The notes under the pieces are model-generated. The model did no database searches, had not been told where the DNA came from, and saw nothing but the letters and a program-made list of their open reading frames with translations. Shown piece after piece: positions 42,092 to 52,100 of a DNA stretch of 64,000 nucleotides (position 1 is its first letter; each line of letters opens with the position of its first letter). Source of the stretch: Chitinophaga hostae (GTDB lineage Bacteria; Bacteroidota; Bacteroidia; Chitinophagales; Chitinophagaceae); assembly GCF_018224885.1 (NCBI RefSeq), contig NZ_JAGTXB010000018.1, forward strand, positions 62,001 to 126,000. The letters are read 5' to 3'. Made by a program: the position numbers and the translations under genes.

Positions 42092-43411
42092 CTACGCCGA
42101 CAGTACTTCCGCTATAGACAAGGCTTCGGCGCTATTTATCACAGGTTGGTCATTCTTATAAAAATATACATGGATGCGGTGCCAGCCATCTGAATAGGTA
42201 TAATCGATCGCATAATTGTTGACTTCGCAGATCTGTTTTACGATGGCCAAACCCAGGCCGATACTGTCGTTGCTCTGGTTGCTTTTTTTGAACCGCTGAA
42301 ACAGTTCACAGGTAGGACCCTGCGGCGGCAGCCCGGTATTGCTGATACAAAACTCCCGCGGGGTAAGCAGTACATTGATCTGACCGCCATCGCGGTTATG
42401 ACGGATCGCGTTGCTCAGCAGGTTGCTGATCAGCATTTCTGCCAGCGCCGGGTGAATGGTCAGCGGAATATTTTTATCGAGATTGGTAGAGAGATGAATT
42501 TCCCGCATCGTGATCCAGTCTTCATACGTTGCAATCACTTCCTTGGTTACCCGGCAGAACTTCAAACTTTCTGTTGCTTTAAATTCCTGGTTTTCCAGTT
42601 TTGTGAGCAGGATAAGAGAGCGGTTAATATGCGACAATTTTTCGATAGCATTCTGCATATCCCCTATCAGGGCGGCTTGTACGCCATCGATGTTTGTTTC
42701 TGACAACAATTCAATTTTACTGCGGATTACAGCGAGCGGTGTTTGCAGTTCGTGCGAAGCATTTTCACTGAACTCTTTTACTGCCGCATAATCTTCCATC
42801 GCCTTATCCGTCATTTTGCTGAGGAAAACGTTCAGCTCTTTGAATTCGGTGGTGCTGGTTTGCGGCAGCTGTATTTTATTTTTTTGTTTGAGATCGAAGC
42901 TGTGAATGGCTTTCATGGTGCGCCGCAGTGGAGAAAAAATCTTGCCGGACAGCAGTCTTGCAGTAACCGCTACTGCCACAATCATCAGCAGCATCTTCCA
43001 AACCACGGTGCCCAGCATTCCCCGGAAAATTTCTTCTGACTTAATTACATAATTATAGGAAGAGATTTTATAATGCTGCGCGCCCACTTCATAATAGGAG
43101 TCAACGGTGATCCTGCATTCCTTGCGGCCGAGGTCTTCTGCCACGTAATTGTCTTTTACCACTGTTACCCGCTGTTCCGGCAGCGCGCCCGGCAACAGGC
43201 TGATGGCAATGGGCCTGCCATGGGTATAGCGGTCTGGTTTTTCGCCCGCCTTTAACTGCTGGGCTACCCGGTCGTTCACCTCCTTCATACGGGTTACTTC
43301 CGCTTCATCAAGGTGTTTTTTGATGTTGTTACGGGAGATGAACATGGTCACCGGTGTGATCAGGAACACGATACCGATAAACCAGATTGTTATTTTGTTT
43401 ATTAGCTTCAT
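42092..43411 (-). CDS. Sensor histidine kinase
   Basis: 439 aa. Two membrane helices flank a periplasmic sensor (~residues 30-130). The H-box is ENASHELQTPLAVI with His220, N-box NLLSNAIRHNRDG, and G-boxes TGLPPQGP and SIGLGLAIVKQI. Overlaps the response regulator by 4 bp. Located before the RND efflux operon, so it probably senses a toxic compound or metal and controls the pump. CusS-type signalling is suggested by the AAAATGA sites but the sensor has no recognised metal motif. Confidence 0.9.
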   Translation of the reverse strand: MKLINKITIWFIGIVFLITPVTMFISRNNIKKHLDEAEVTRMKEVNDRVAQQLKAGEKPDRYTHGRPIAISLLPGALPEQRVTVVKDNYVAEDLGRKECRITVDSYYEVGAQHYKISSYNYVIKSEEIFRGMLGTVVWKMLLMIVAVAVTARLLSGKIFSPLRRTMKAIHSFDLKQKNKIQLPQTSTTEFKELNVFLSKMTDKAMEDYAAVKEFSENASHELQTPLAVIRSKIELLSETNIDGVQAALIGDMQNAIEKLSHINRSLILLTKLENQEFKATESLKFCRVTKEVIATYEDWITMREIHLSTNLDKNIPLTIHPALAEMLISNLLSNAIRHNRDGGQINVLLTPREFCISNTGLPPQGPTCELFQRFKKSNQSNDSIGLGLAIVKQICEVNNYAIDYTYSDGWHRIHVYFYKNDQPVINSAEALSIAEVLSA

Positions 43412-44091
43412 GTTTTGGATGTATTAAACTTATAGCCCAGACCGTATACCGTTTCTATGTAATCTATTCCTTCTACCGCACTGATCTTTTTCCGCAGATT
43501 TTTTACATGTTGGTAAACGAAATCAAAGTTAGCCAGGTTATCGGTATAATCACCCCAGAGATGTGCGGCGATGGACTGCCTCGAAAGTACACGGTTTTTA
43601 TTTACCACAAAATACAACAACAGGTCGAATTCTTTGCGGGTAACCTCCAGCAGGGTGTTGTTCACGGTGGCCTCTACCGTGTCGGTATTGAGCACTATTT
43701 CGTTGAAAATGACCAGGTTATTGCCTTCCAGCTTCTTACGGCGGTAAATAGCCCGGAGCCTTGCATGCAGCTCCGGCAGGTGAAAGGGCTTGGTTACATA
43801 ATCGTCGGCCCCGCCTTCCAGGCCGTTTACCTTATCATCGAGCGCATCTTTGGCGGAAATAATGAGAATACCGCTGTTAATGTTCTCCTGCCGGATGTAT
43901 TTAAGCAATTCCAGGCCGTTGCCATCCGGCAGCATAATATCCAGCAGGATGCAATCGTACGTGAAAAGAGAAAGCTTCTCGCGGGCCACCTCGAAGGTGT
44001 AGGCCAGTTCACAGATATACTTTTCACCGTTGAGGTAATCGGAGATCCCGCTGGCCAGTTCCTTGTTATCTTCTACAATCAATACTTTCAT
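43408..44091 (-). CDS. OmpR-type response regulator
   Basis: 227 aa from ATG 44091; the frame opens 34 residues earlier, but MKVLIVEDN is the classic receiver start. Receiver Asp51 (LLDIMLPDG), Lys101 (YVTKPF), and a C-terminal winged-helix domain (LSRQSIAAHLWGD... VYQHVKNLRKK). First gene of the HK/RR pair with a 4-bp overlap. Inferred to bind the 11-bp repeats upstream of the TolC gene. Confidence 0.92.
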   Translation of the reverse strand: MKVLIVEDNKELASGISDYLNGEKYICELAYTFEVAREKLSLFTYDCILLDIMLPDGNGLELLKYIRQENINSGILIISAKDALDDKVNGLEGGADDYVTKPFHLPELHARLRAIYRRKKLEGNNLVIFNEIVLNTDTVEATVNNTLLEVTRKEFDLLLYFVVNKNRVLSRQSIAAHLWGDYTDNLANFDFVYQHVKNLRKKISAVEGIDYIETVYGLGYKFNTSKT

Positions 44092-44165
44092 AAAAACATA
44101 CCTGGGTGTAAGGTGGCATGTAAATTTATAGGAATTTTGAAGTTTAGGGAACAACAGGGGCATAA

Positions 44166-44199
44166 TAAAAAAATCCCCGCAGCCATCGGCCACGGGGAC
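44166..44199 (-). terminator. Rho-independent terminator after the TlpA genes
   Basis: CCCCG-CA-GCC-ATC-GGC-CA-CGGGG hairpin (44175-44197) with a T-run on the minus strand (AAAAAAA on the plus strand at 44167-44173). It ends the SusC/SusD/TlpA operon. Confidence 0.85.
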
Positions 44200-44221
44200 A
44201 CATCCTCTTTATTTCCGGTTA

Positions 44222-45430
44222 TCAGGAACCAAACACCTCTTTCAGCTTCTTGTTCATTGCTTCGTCATCTTCCCCGCCACCGCCATAGCGGCCTATGATC
44301 ACGCCATTAGGATCGATAAGTATTTTGGTAGGCAGTGAATGAATACCGTAATAATCGCTTACATCTTCCGGGTTAGGCAGGTTCTTTTGTCTTTTATCCC
44401 AGTCCAGTCCGCGGAGTACGTGACGCCAAATGCCAATACCATCCTGGCTGACCGCCTTTTTCCAGGCATCGTGGTTGGAGTCATCGTCCGAAATGCCGAT
44501 AATTTCGAAGCCTTTGGCGCTGTATTTACCATACAGTTCTTTCAGGCGGGGATTGCCTTTGCGGCAGGGGCCGCACCAGCTGGCCCAGAAATCAAGCATC
44601 ACGTATTTGCCTTTGAAATCAGCGAGGCTAAGGGTTTTACCATCAATATCCGTTTTGGTAAACTCATGGGCAGGGCTGCCGGGAGAACCGCCGCGGAGGC
44701 CATCGAGTTCCTTTTTGATTTCAATACCATCCATGCTCTGCTGCATCGCCGGCGACATTTTTGCATAATAGGCCTCACCTTCCTGCAGCGGCATATTGCT
44801 TACCCGGAAACGGAGCAATTGTGCTGACACATAAGAATCCGGATACTGGTCAATGAAAGCCTTATCTACTTTCTCCATTTGATCATAGAATGGCTCCATC
44901 TGTGCTTTCAGCTTGTCGAGCTTTGTTTTATAGGATTCCAGCGTTGCCTCCGGCTTTTTGGCTTTCATAGCAGCGATGTACTCCAGGTTCATTTTGTTGT
45001 ACGCATCAGAGAGGGGCTTCAGTTTCTTCATTACTGGAGCGCGGTTGGCGGTCAGTTTATCCTGGTCCAGCTGCACTTTGGAGCCGGTAAGTTTGGCATC
45101 TTTCAGCCGCCCGGTGGCAGAGGTTAGTTTCATCGGAGCCGACTCCATGAAAAAGCTGGTCACATCACCTTCGCCATACATAGCAGTTTTCCAGTCGAGG
45201 TACATCCTGGCTTCCACGGGCTGTACAAGTTCGCCATGGAAAGTAAATTTGCCGTTTTTAGACATGGTGCTGTCTGTTCTGAATCTCCCTTCGCTCTCTG
45301 TATAAGCGAGGTATACATAGCGGTTGGGCAATCCTTTCATATCTCCCGTAAGGGTAAACGGTGCTTTTGTTTGCGCCTGTGCGCCAAACTGCAACATCAT
45401 TAAGGGAAGGGCAATGAGCGTATATTTCAT
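44222..45430 (-). CDS. TlpA-like thioredoxin-fold protein (third of three)
   Basis: 402 aa from ATG 45430; the extra 21 residues upstream are not needed. Signal peptide MKYTLIALPLMMLQFGAQA. N-terminal DUF4369-like beta domain (~25-130), helical linker, then TlpA/AhpC-type thioredoxin domain with LDFWASWCGPCRKGNP (CGPC) and SLPTKILIDPNG (cis-Pro region). Periplasmic disulfide reductase or oxidase by family. Third of three tandem paralogues behind SusC/SusD, so it acts on the same import system or its cargo. Confidence 0.9.
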   Translation of the reverse strand: MKYTLIALPLMMLQFGAQAQTKAPFTLTGDMKGLPNRYVYLAYTESEGRFRTDSTMSKNGKFTFHGELVQPVEARMYLDWKTAMYGEGDVTSFFMESAPMKLTSATGRLKDAKLTGSKVQLDQDKLTANRAPVMKKLKPLSDAYNKMNLEYIAAMKAKKPEATLESYKTKLDKLKAQMEPFYDQMEKVDKAFIDQYPDSYVSAQLLRFRVSNMPLQEGEAYYAKMSPAMQQSMDGIEIKKELDGLRGGSPGSPAHEFTKTDIDGKTLSLADFKGKYVMLDFWASWCGPCRKGNPRLKELYGKYSAKGFEIIGISDDDSNHDAWKKAVSQDGIGIWRHVLRGLDWDKRQKNLPNPEDVSDYYGIHSLPTKILIDPNGVIIGRYGGGGEDDEAMNKKLKEVFGS

Positions 45431-45452
45431 GCGATTATTTTTGATGAGATAA

Positions 45453-46562
45453 TTATAAAACTTCTGCGAGCTTCTTTTCCAGTTCCTCGCCATGCAGGTC
45501 TTTTGCGATGATCTTACCTGAAGGATCGATCAGCAGGTTGCTGGGGATGCTGCCGATATCATATTGTTTGGCAACGGCATTGTTCCAGAACTTGAGGTCC
45601 GATACATGTGTCCAGGTGAGGCCATCCTGGTGGATGGCGTTGAGCCATTTTTCTTTACCGTTGGGCTGATCGAGCGATACGCCCAGCACGGTGAAATTTT
45701 TGCTGTTGTATTTTTTGAATGCTGCCACTACATTCGGATTTTCATCCCTGCAGGGGTGACACCAGCTGGCCCAGAAATCGACCAGTACGTATTTACCACG
45801 GAAATCCTTCAGGGAAACGGGTTTGCCGAGGGTATCGTTCTGCGTAAAATCGAGCGCCATGCTACCGATACCGGTGAGTTTATTGACGCGGATGCTGTGG
45901 GCCAGTCGTTTTGCCGGACCGTTTTCTTTTGCGGCGGCCGACAGTTTATTGAAGATCCGCTCTTTTTCATCCAGTGGCGTGTCGTTCAGGTGCGACAGCA
46001 ACGACGCACTGATACCCGACGCAGGATGTTGCAGCACCCATTGTTTGGTGAGTTTTTCGCTTTCCTCCTGCATCTGTTTTATTTTCGGTTGCAGCGCCGC
46101 GAGGCCGGCGGAGTCATTTTCCGCGTATAGTTTGTTGGCCTGTTTGTAGAGGTCTGCCTGACCTTTTAAACCGGGCGCCTGTTTCATCATAGCGCTATAC
46201 CCGTTGTTGTCTTTTACAAACTGCGGACCGCCAAATACGGCGTCTTTAAACATAGGACCATCGCCTTTAATGGTGATGTTCCCTTTATCCAGGTAATAAA
46301 GGAACACGCTATTGTCGCTATAGGATTTCCCGATCTGGATGATATAAAAATCTGCTTCGCCCGGGGCGATATTTGTTTTGATGGTAAAGCCACCGGCGGT
46401 AGTTTGCACGGAATCGCGGCGATCGTCGCCGCCCTGTGAGCGCCAATACACCCATTGACCTGCGGGAAGGTCCTTGATGGTAGCGGTGATGGTGGTATTT
46501 TGTTGTGCCTGTGCAGCGGCAGTAGTAAGTGCAGCTGCCAGGAATGCGATTGTTTTTTTCAT
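45453..46562 (-). CDS. TlpA-like thioredoxin-fold protein (second of three)
   Basis: 369 aa, signal peptide MKKTIAFLAAALTTAAAQAQ. Same layout: DUF4369-like N-domain, helical linker, thioredoxin domain with VDFWASWCHPCRDENP. The active site is CHPC here, unlike CGPC in the other two, which normally shifts redox potential (CPHC/CHPC-type variants). cis-Pro region SIPSNLLIDPSG. Differing motifs suggest the three paralogues have diverged in redox role. Confidence 0.9.
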   Translation of the reverse strand: MKKTIAFLAAALTTAAAQAQQNTTITATIKDLPAGQWVYWRSQGGDDRRDSVQTTAGGFTIKTNIAPGEADFYIIQIGKSYSDNSVFLYYLDKGNITIKGDGPMFKDAVFGGPQFVKDNNGYSAMMKQAPGLKGQADLYKQANKLYAENDSAGLAALQPKIKQMQEESEKLTKQWVLQHPASGISASLLSHLNDTPLDEKERIFNKLSAAAKENGPAKRLAHSIRVNKLTGIGSMALDFTQNDTLGKPVSLKDFRGKYVLVDFWASWCHPCRDENPNVVAAFKKYNSKNFTVLGVSLDQPNGKEKWLNAIHQDGLTWTHVSDLKFWNNAVAKQYDIGSIPSNLLIDPSGKIIAKDLHGEELEKKLAEVL

Positions 46563-46577
46563 ACCTGTTTGGGTTTT

Positions 46578-47663
46578 CTATTTTAATATTTCAGCGAGTT
46601 GGGTATGCAGTTTGGCGCCTCTTAATTCCTTTGCGATGATGATGCCTTGCGGGTCTATCAGGAACGAAAAGGGTATGGCCTGTATGCCGTATTGCTGTGC
46701 TACCTCATTCCGGAAGCCCTTCAGGTCGGATACCTGCATCCAGGGCATACCATCCTGTTGAATGGCTTCTTTCCATTTATCGGCCTTATCGTCGAGTGAT
46801 ACCCCTACTACTGTGAAATTTTTGTCTTTGAATTTGTTGTAAGCCTTCAGCACATTGGGGTTTTCAGCGCGACAGGGACCGCACCAGCTGGCCCAGAAAT
46901 CCAGCAGTACATATTTGCCTTTGAAGTCGGATAAACGCACCGGCTTACCATCTACATCTCCCTGGGTAAAGTCTATCATCGGCTGGCCGATGGCGCTTTT
47001 TTTCAGGATAGCCAGGCGGGCAGCCAGTCTTTTACCGGTGGCGGTTTCCTGTGCAGCGGGTGTTAGTAAACGATAAACGCTGTCTACTTCCGCGTATTCA
47101 TCCATAACAGCCATATCCGCTACCATGCTTACGCTGACCGGGCTTTCCGGATGTGCGGCGATGTATGCTTTGGCACGTCCTCTCCTTTGTAAACGCAATG
47201 CTTCCAGGCTTTCTTCCAGTGCGGCTTTTGCGGTATCGTTATCTTTTACTTCCTCAAACCGCGGATACAGGGCTTCTTCCTGTTTGGTAATATCCGCGAT
47301 GGAGTTTTCATAAGCCTTCCGGGCATCCTGTGTGGCAGAACCGGTGATCACCAGCTGATCGGTGGAATCGATGTTCCCGTTGATCCGGACAGCAGTATTT
47401 TCCATAAACAGCTCAATGTACCGGGTGCTGGTACCGATATATATTTTTTGCGGCTCGCTGATATTACCTGTCCAGGTAAACTTTCCATCCGTTACCGGTA
47501 CCGTATCCGTTTTTGCAGAATCGGCTACAGGAATGGAAATAAATACTACGGAATCTTTCAGTCCCCTGAGTTCCGCGGTGATACTGGCAGAAGGCGCCTT
47601 GGGCTGATTACAGGCCGCTGCCAGCAGTGCGGCGGCCAACATGGTTTTTGTGTGGATCTTCAT
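46578..47663 (-). CDS. TlpA-like thioredoxin-fold lipoprotein (first of three)
   Basis: 361 aa. Lipobox LLAAAC near residue 18, so lipid-anchored, unlike the next two. DUF4369-like N-domain, then LDFWASWCGPCRAENP (CGPC) and AIPFSFLIDPQG. It follows SusD by 20 bp. The tandem triplet probably arose by duplication. Confidence 0.9.
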   Translation of the reverse strand: MKIHTKTMLAAALLAAACNQPKAPSASITAELRGLKDSVVFISIPVADSAKTDTVPVTDGKFTWTGNISEPQKIYIGTSTRYIELFMENTAVRINGNIDSTDQLVITGSATQDARKAYENSIADITKQEEALYPRFEEVKDNDTAKAALEESLEALRLQRRGRAKAYIAAHPESPVSVSMVADMAVMDEYAEVDSVYRLLTPAAQETATGKRLAARLAILKKSAIGQPMIDFTQGDVDGKPVRLSDFKGKYVLLDFWASWCGPCRAENPNVLKAYNKFKDKNFTVVGVSLDDKADKWKEAIQQDGMPWMQVSDLKGFRNEVAQQYGIQAIPFSFLIDPQGIIIAKELRGAKLHTQLAEILK

Positions 47664-47683
47664 ACAATGTATTTAGGTGTTTA

Positions 47684-49105
47684 TTATTGCTGATAACCTG
47701 GGTTCTGCTTACCGATGGCTGGGTTGTTCACGAATTCGTCGTGCGGAATAGGCAGAATATATTTGACTTTATCGTTTGCGGTTGGCCTCAGTTCCTGGAT
47801 GAGGACAGCAGGAAGCCTTAACAGCGACATCCATTCCTGTCCGTCCTCTCCCACCAGGTTGCGGGAAATTTCCAGGTACAGTTGTTTCAACATTTCATTT
47901 GTGGTGGTGGCATTGTCTATTGCAGAAAAATCTGTAACACCGGCATGACCCATAACATTTTTCAGGATAACACGGGCATCGGCAAGACTGCCACCTGCAC
48001 GTACAATTGCTTCGGCCTTCAACAGGTATACTTCTGTTAAACGGAAAGCATAGGCTGTTTCAGAAACGGTGGTGGCGTTTGTTCCTTCTTTTATATATTT
48101 CAGGAAAAAGTAGGTGCCTGGCTCATTGTCGTTGGCACTGCCTATTATCCACGACAGGCGGGGATCATCTTTCAGCAGCTCTTTCAGGTTTGTTTTGGCT
48201 ACATACAGCGAAGAAGCGCCTGGCCAGTATTGGCTGCTGACATTATAATAGTAGCTTTCCTGATTTTGCTGCGGGCGGATGCCGAGGATCACTTCCGGGC
48301 TATTGAGCCCCTTTGTATAAAAGATGTCTTTTGTTTGCGGTTCTAATGTGTATTTGCTGTGCAGGATGATGCTGTCTGCCAGTGCAATCACCACGGGATA
48401 ATCTTCCGGCCGGGCATGACTCATCAATACGCGCATTTTCAGCGCCATGGCAGCCCAGCGGGTAGCATTATAGTTGGGCTTATCAGCGGGGGCATTAGCA
48501 ATAGCCTCGTTTGCATCAGCAAGGATAGCAGCATAGCTTTCCTTTACGTTGCTGCGTGCTTTGGGGATATTTCCTACGGAAATGAATTCGTCGCGTAATA
48601 AAACGCCATAAGGAGAATTCAGGTCGAACCACTGACCGAAATAGCTCAACAGCTTAAAGTTTCCATAGGCCCGCAGAAACTTTGCTTCTGCAAGGAGCTG
48701 TTTTTTACGGTCGCCGGTAAACGCTTTATCTTCCAGCTGGCTCACGCCCTTGATTACGCCGTTGGCGGCGTTGATCAGCTTATAGGAAGAAGTCCAGTAA
48801 ATGCTGCCGAACCAGGAATTGGCATATTGATTTTCTTCTGCCGGATCGGCACCGTAACCGTAGCCAAGATAACCGGCAAACATAGCTGGTTGAACTTCAT
48901 GCTCCTGCCAATCCGTTACATTATTGGCAGCATCCACATTGGCAAAGCGATAGTAAACGCCGTTGAGCGCAATTTCAGATGTGCGTTGATCCAGGATAGT
49001 ATTTCCGTCAACTTTTGCGTTCTCAGGTAGTTTTGCCAGCTCCTTTCTGCAGGAAACGCCGGCAACTAATGCTACTCCGAGAATTGTATATATGATCCTT
49101 TTCAT
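47684..49105 (-). CDS. SusD/RagB-family nutrient-binding lipoprotein
   Basis: 473 aa, lipobox VAGVSC. SusD-like features: ILDQRTSEIALNGVYYRFANVD near the N-terminus, TPR-like helices with RAYGNFKLLSYFGQWFDLNSPYG, and the C-terminal RLTEVYLLKAEAIVRAGG. It caps the SusC channel at the cell surface. 17-bp gap to SusC. No glycosidase is adjacent, so the ligand may not be a glycan. Confidence 0.92.
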   Translation of the reverse strand: MKRIIYTILGVALVAGVSCRKELAKLPENAKVDGNTILDQRTSEIALNGVYYRFANVDAANNVTDWQEHEVQPAMFAGYLGYGYGADPAEENQYANSWFGSIYWTSSYKLINAANGVIKGVSQLEDKAFTGDRKKQLLAEAKFLRAYGNFKLLSYFGQWFDLNSPYGVLLRDEFISVGNIPKARSNVKESYAAILADANEAIANAPADKPNYNATRWAAMALKMRVLMSHARPEDYPVVIALADSIILHSKYTLEPQTKDIFYTKGLNSPEVILGIRPQQNQESYYYNVSSQYWPGASSLYVAKTNLKELLKDDPRLSWIIGSANDNEPGTYFFLKYIKEGTNATTVSETAYAFRLTEVYLLKAEAIVRAGGSLADARVILKNVMGHAGVTDFSAIDNATTTNEMLKQLYLEISRNLVGEDGQEWMSLLRLPAVLIQELRPTANDKVKYILPIPHDEFVNNPAIGKQNPGYQQ

Positions 49106-49122
49106 AATGCTTTTTTATTGGT

Positions 49123-52100
49123 TTAAAATCCGAAACGAATACCCAGGTTAAACTGCTTAACAGTAGGAAATGTACTCACGTCGCTGTTGCCGTTAATGAG
49201 GCTGTAAGGATTGTTGCTTACCTCCGGATCCGGCCCCGGATATTTTGTAATGGTAAACAGGTTGGTGGCAGACGCATACACGGAAGCATCGCGAATATGT
49301 AATTTTGCAGCCGTTTTCACGGGCAGCTGATAAGTAAGCGTAATGGATTTTAATTTTATGTAAGAGGCATCGTAGATATCGTTGCTGGAAGTATAAGCCG
49401 TGCTGTTTTGCCCGAGGATGAGCCGGGGCCTGGTGGCATTGGGGTTCTCCGGTGTCCATCGGTCAAGTATCCTGGTACTTTTATTCATATACCCGGAGAT
49501 ATATTTGTTTTGTACATCTGCCAGGTAAAGCACTTCCCCTCCATAAGAAAAAGTAAGCAGGGTGATCAGGCTAAAATTTTTATAGGTAAACGTATTGGTA
49601 AATCCTCCATAGAACTTAGGCTGGGCACGTCCTATTACCTCGTTGGCAAAAAAGCCCGTGCTATCCAATTTATACATAGGGTCGCCGATACCGAGGTAGG
49701 GGGCAAAATATCGTGCGTAAGTAAACGCATTCTTGTACGTATCCAGTTGTTTCTGATCTTTTATAATTCCTTCATACTGGTGGCCGTAAAAGAGCCCTAA
49801 AGGTTCTCCTTTCCGTACAATACTGTTGCCCAGTGAAAACGCGTTGACATCATTGGGGTCGGTGAAATCGCTGTTCACATCTTCCACGATAGCGCGGTTA
49901 CCGGAAATATTTACTGCGCCACTCCAGCTGAATTGTTTATGTTTAATGAAATCCATGCGCAGGTCTATTTCCAGGCCTTTATTGCTGATGGTGGCAATAT
50001 TGGAGATCACGCTGCCATAGGAGGAACTGGGCGCCAGAATGGTGGATAGCAACAAACCGGAGGTATGTTTTTCATAATAACCGATCACACCGCGCAGCCG
50101 GGAGCCGAACAGTTCAAAATCAAGACCGAGATCTTTTTGTAAAGTAGATTCCCATTTGATTTGATCGTTGCCCAGTTGCGTGGGTATCAGCGCATTGGTA
50201 CCGCCGTACGATCCAGGTGTATAGAGTGTATAATACAGGTAGTCACCAAAATTCTGGGTACCGGTATAACCAGCGCTGGCCCTTAGTTTCAGCTCATTTA
50301 CCCACTTAGCTTTCTTCATGAATGGCTCTTCCGAAATACGCCAGGCCACGCCACCGGAAGGAAAATATCCTACCCTGTTGGCAGCAGGAAATTTAGAGGA
50401 CGCGTCGGAGCGGCCGGTAAAAGTAAACAGGTATTTTTCTTTCAGTGCATAGTTGGCACGTACATAAAAACTCAACAGGGAATTCTGGCCAGAAACTCCC
50501 GTGGAGGGGAGCGTCACCGCAGCGGAAGATAAATTATTCAGGTATTTATCATCCGGAAAACCCTGCCCGCTGGCGGAGAAGGAATTAAAACGGTATTTCT
50601 GCCAGGAAGTACCGCCTACCACGTTTACCCGGTTATTTTCATTAAACTGTTTATCCCAGGTCAATGTGTTTTCAAAAAAGAGGTTTACATCTTCTGTTTG
50701 GGCCTGGCTGGCGGTTCCTCCATTGGAACTTCCCACGCCGTTCGGCGAGGCAATCACCGCGGTGCTGGGTACATAATTCAGCTGGTGGTAGCTGTTATAA
50801 TTTACGGAAACGGTAGACCTGAATTTCAGATCCTTCAATATGTCATAATCGCCGGACAAAGAGCCGATGAGAGAAGATGTTTTGCCTTCATTGATCCCCT
50901 CCAGCAATACCATCGGACTTTGATAGCCCTGGTAATCATAACCGCCTATCTGTGAGCCCAGGAACTGGTAAGCGGTGCCATCTGCATTATATGCCGGCAA
51001 GGTAGGTGGCGCAAATAAGGCAGCGGGATAGATACCATTGGTGATATTATTTTTAGTGAAGCCATAATCCAGGTTGGTGATGATGCGCAGGCGCTGTGTA
51101 ATTTCGTTATCCAGGCTGATTTTTCCGGCGATGCGGGAAAAATCAGTACCTTTTAAAACGCCTGTTTGTTTCGTATAGGCGAGGGAGGTATAGTAACGGG
51201 AACCTGATCCTCCGCCGCGCACGGAGATATCTGCATTATGCGACATCGCATTACGCAATACAAGCCCCAGCCAGTCGGTATTAGCGGTGCCGAGGAAGCC
51301 AGGTTTGGTGAGGATATTAGTGGCCTGGGCTGAGGGCGTCAGGCCGGCAGCGGCACGCGCGTCGTTCAGGTTTTGCGCCGCTTCTTTCATCACGTTTAGA
51401 TATTGATCGGCATTCAGCAGCTTTTCTTTGATCGGCGAACTGATACCCGCATAATAATTAGCCTCCAGGATGGGTTTCTGATTCAGCTTCCCTTTTTTGG
51501 TGGTAATGATGATCACGCCGTTGGCGGCTTTGGAACCGTATATAGCAGTAGCAGAAGCATCTTTCAGGATATCTATGGTTTCAATATCGCTGATGTTAAG
51601 TCCGGCGAGGCTGTTCAATCCCCGGCCAAAAGAGCCGCCCACAGCCACATCAGGGTTGTCGCTGCCAAAGCGTTCTACAGGGTTTACGGCTTCCGCCTGG
51701 TTTTGAACATACCTGTTTTGGATAGTCACCTGCACGCCATCGATAATGTACAACGGATCATTACCTCCCAGCAGCGAGGTACCTCCTCGGATACGGATCT
51801 TGGCTACGCCGCCCGGAGAGCCATCAGCCTGGGTTACCTGTACACCCGCTGCTTTACCGGAAAGCGCCTGGTCGATACTGGCAAAGGGAACATTTTTTAC
51901 TTCCTCTACGTTTACGGACGCGACAGAGCCGGTCAGGTCTTTTCTTTTAGTACTGCCATACCCTACCACCACATACTGGTTAAGGTCATCCACTTTTGAC
52001 TTCAGTTCAATTTCCAGGTATTGTTTGTCGCCCTGGTTGACGGTTTGCGATTCAAAGCCTACGCAGGACACCACCAATACCGCACGGGGCCCTACTCCAC

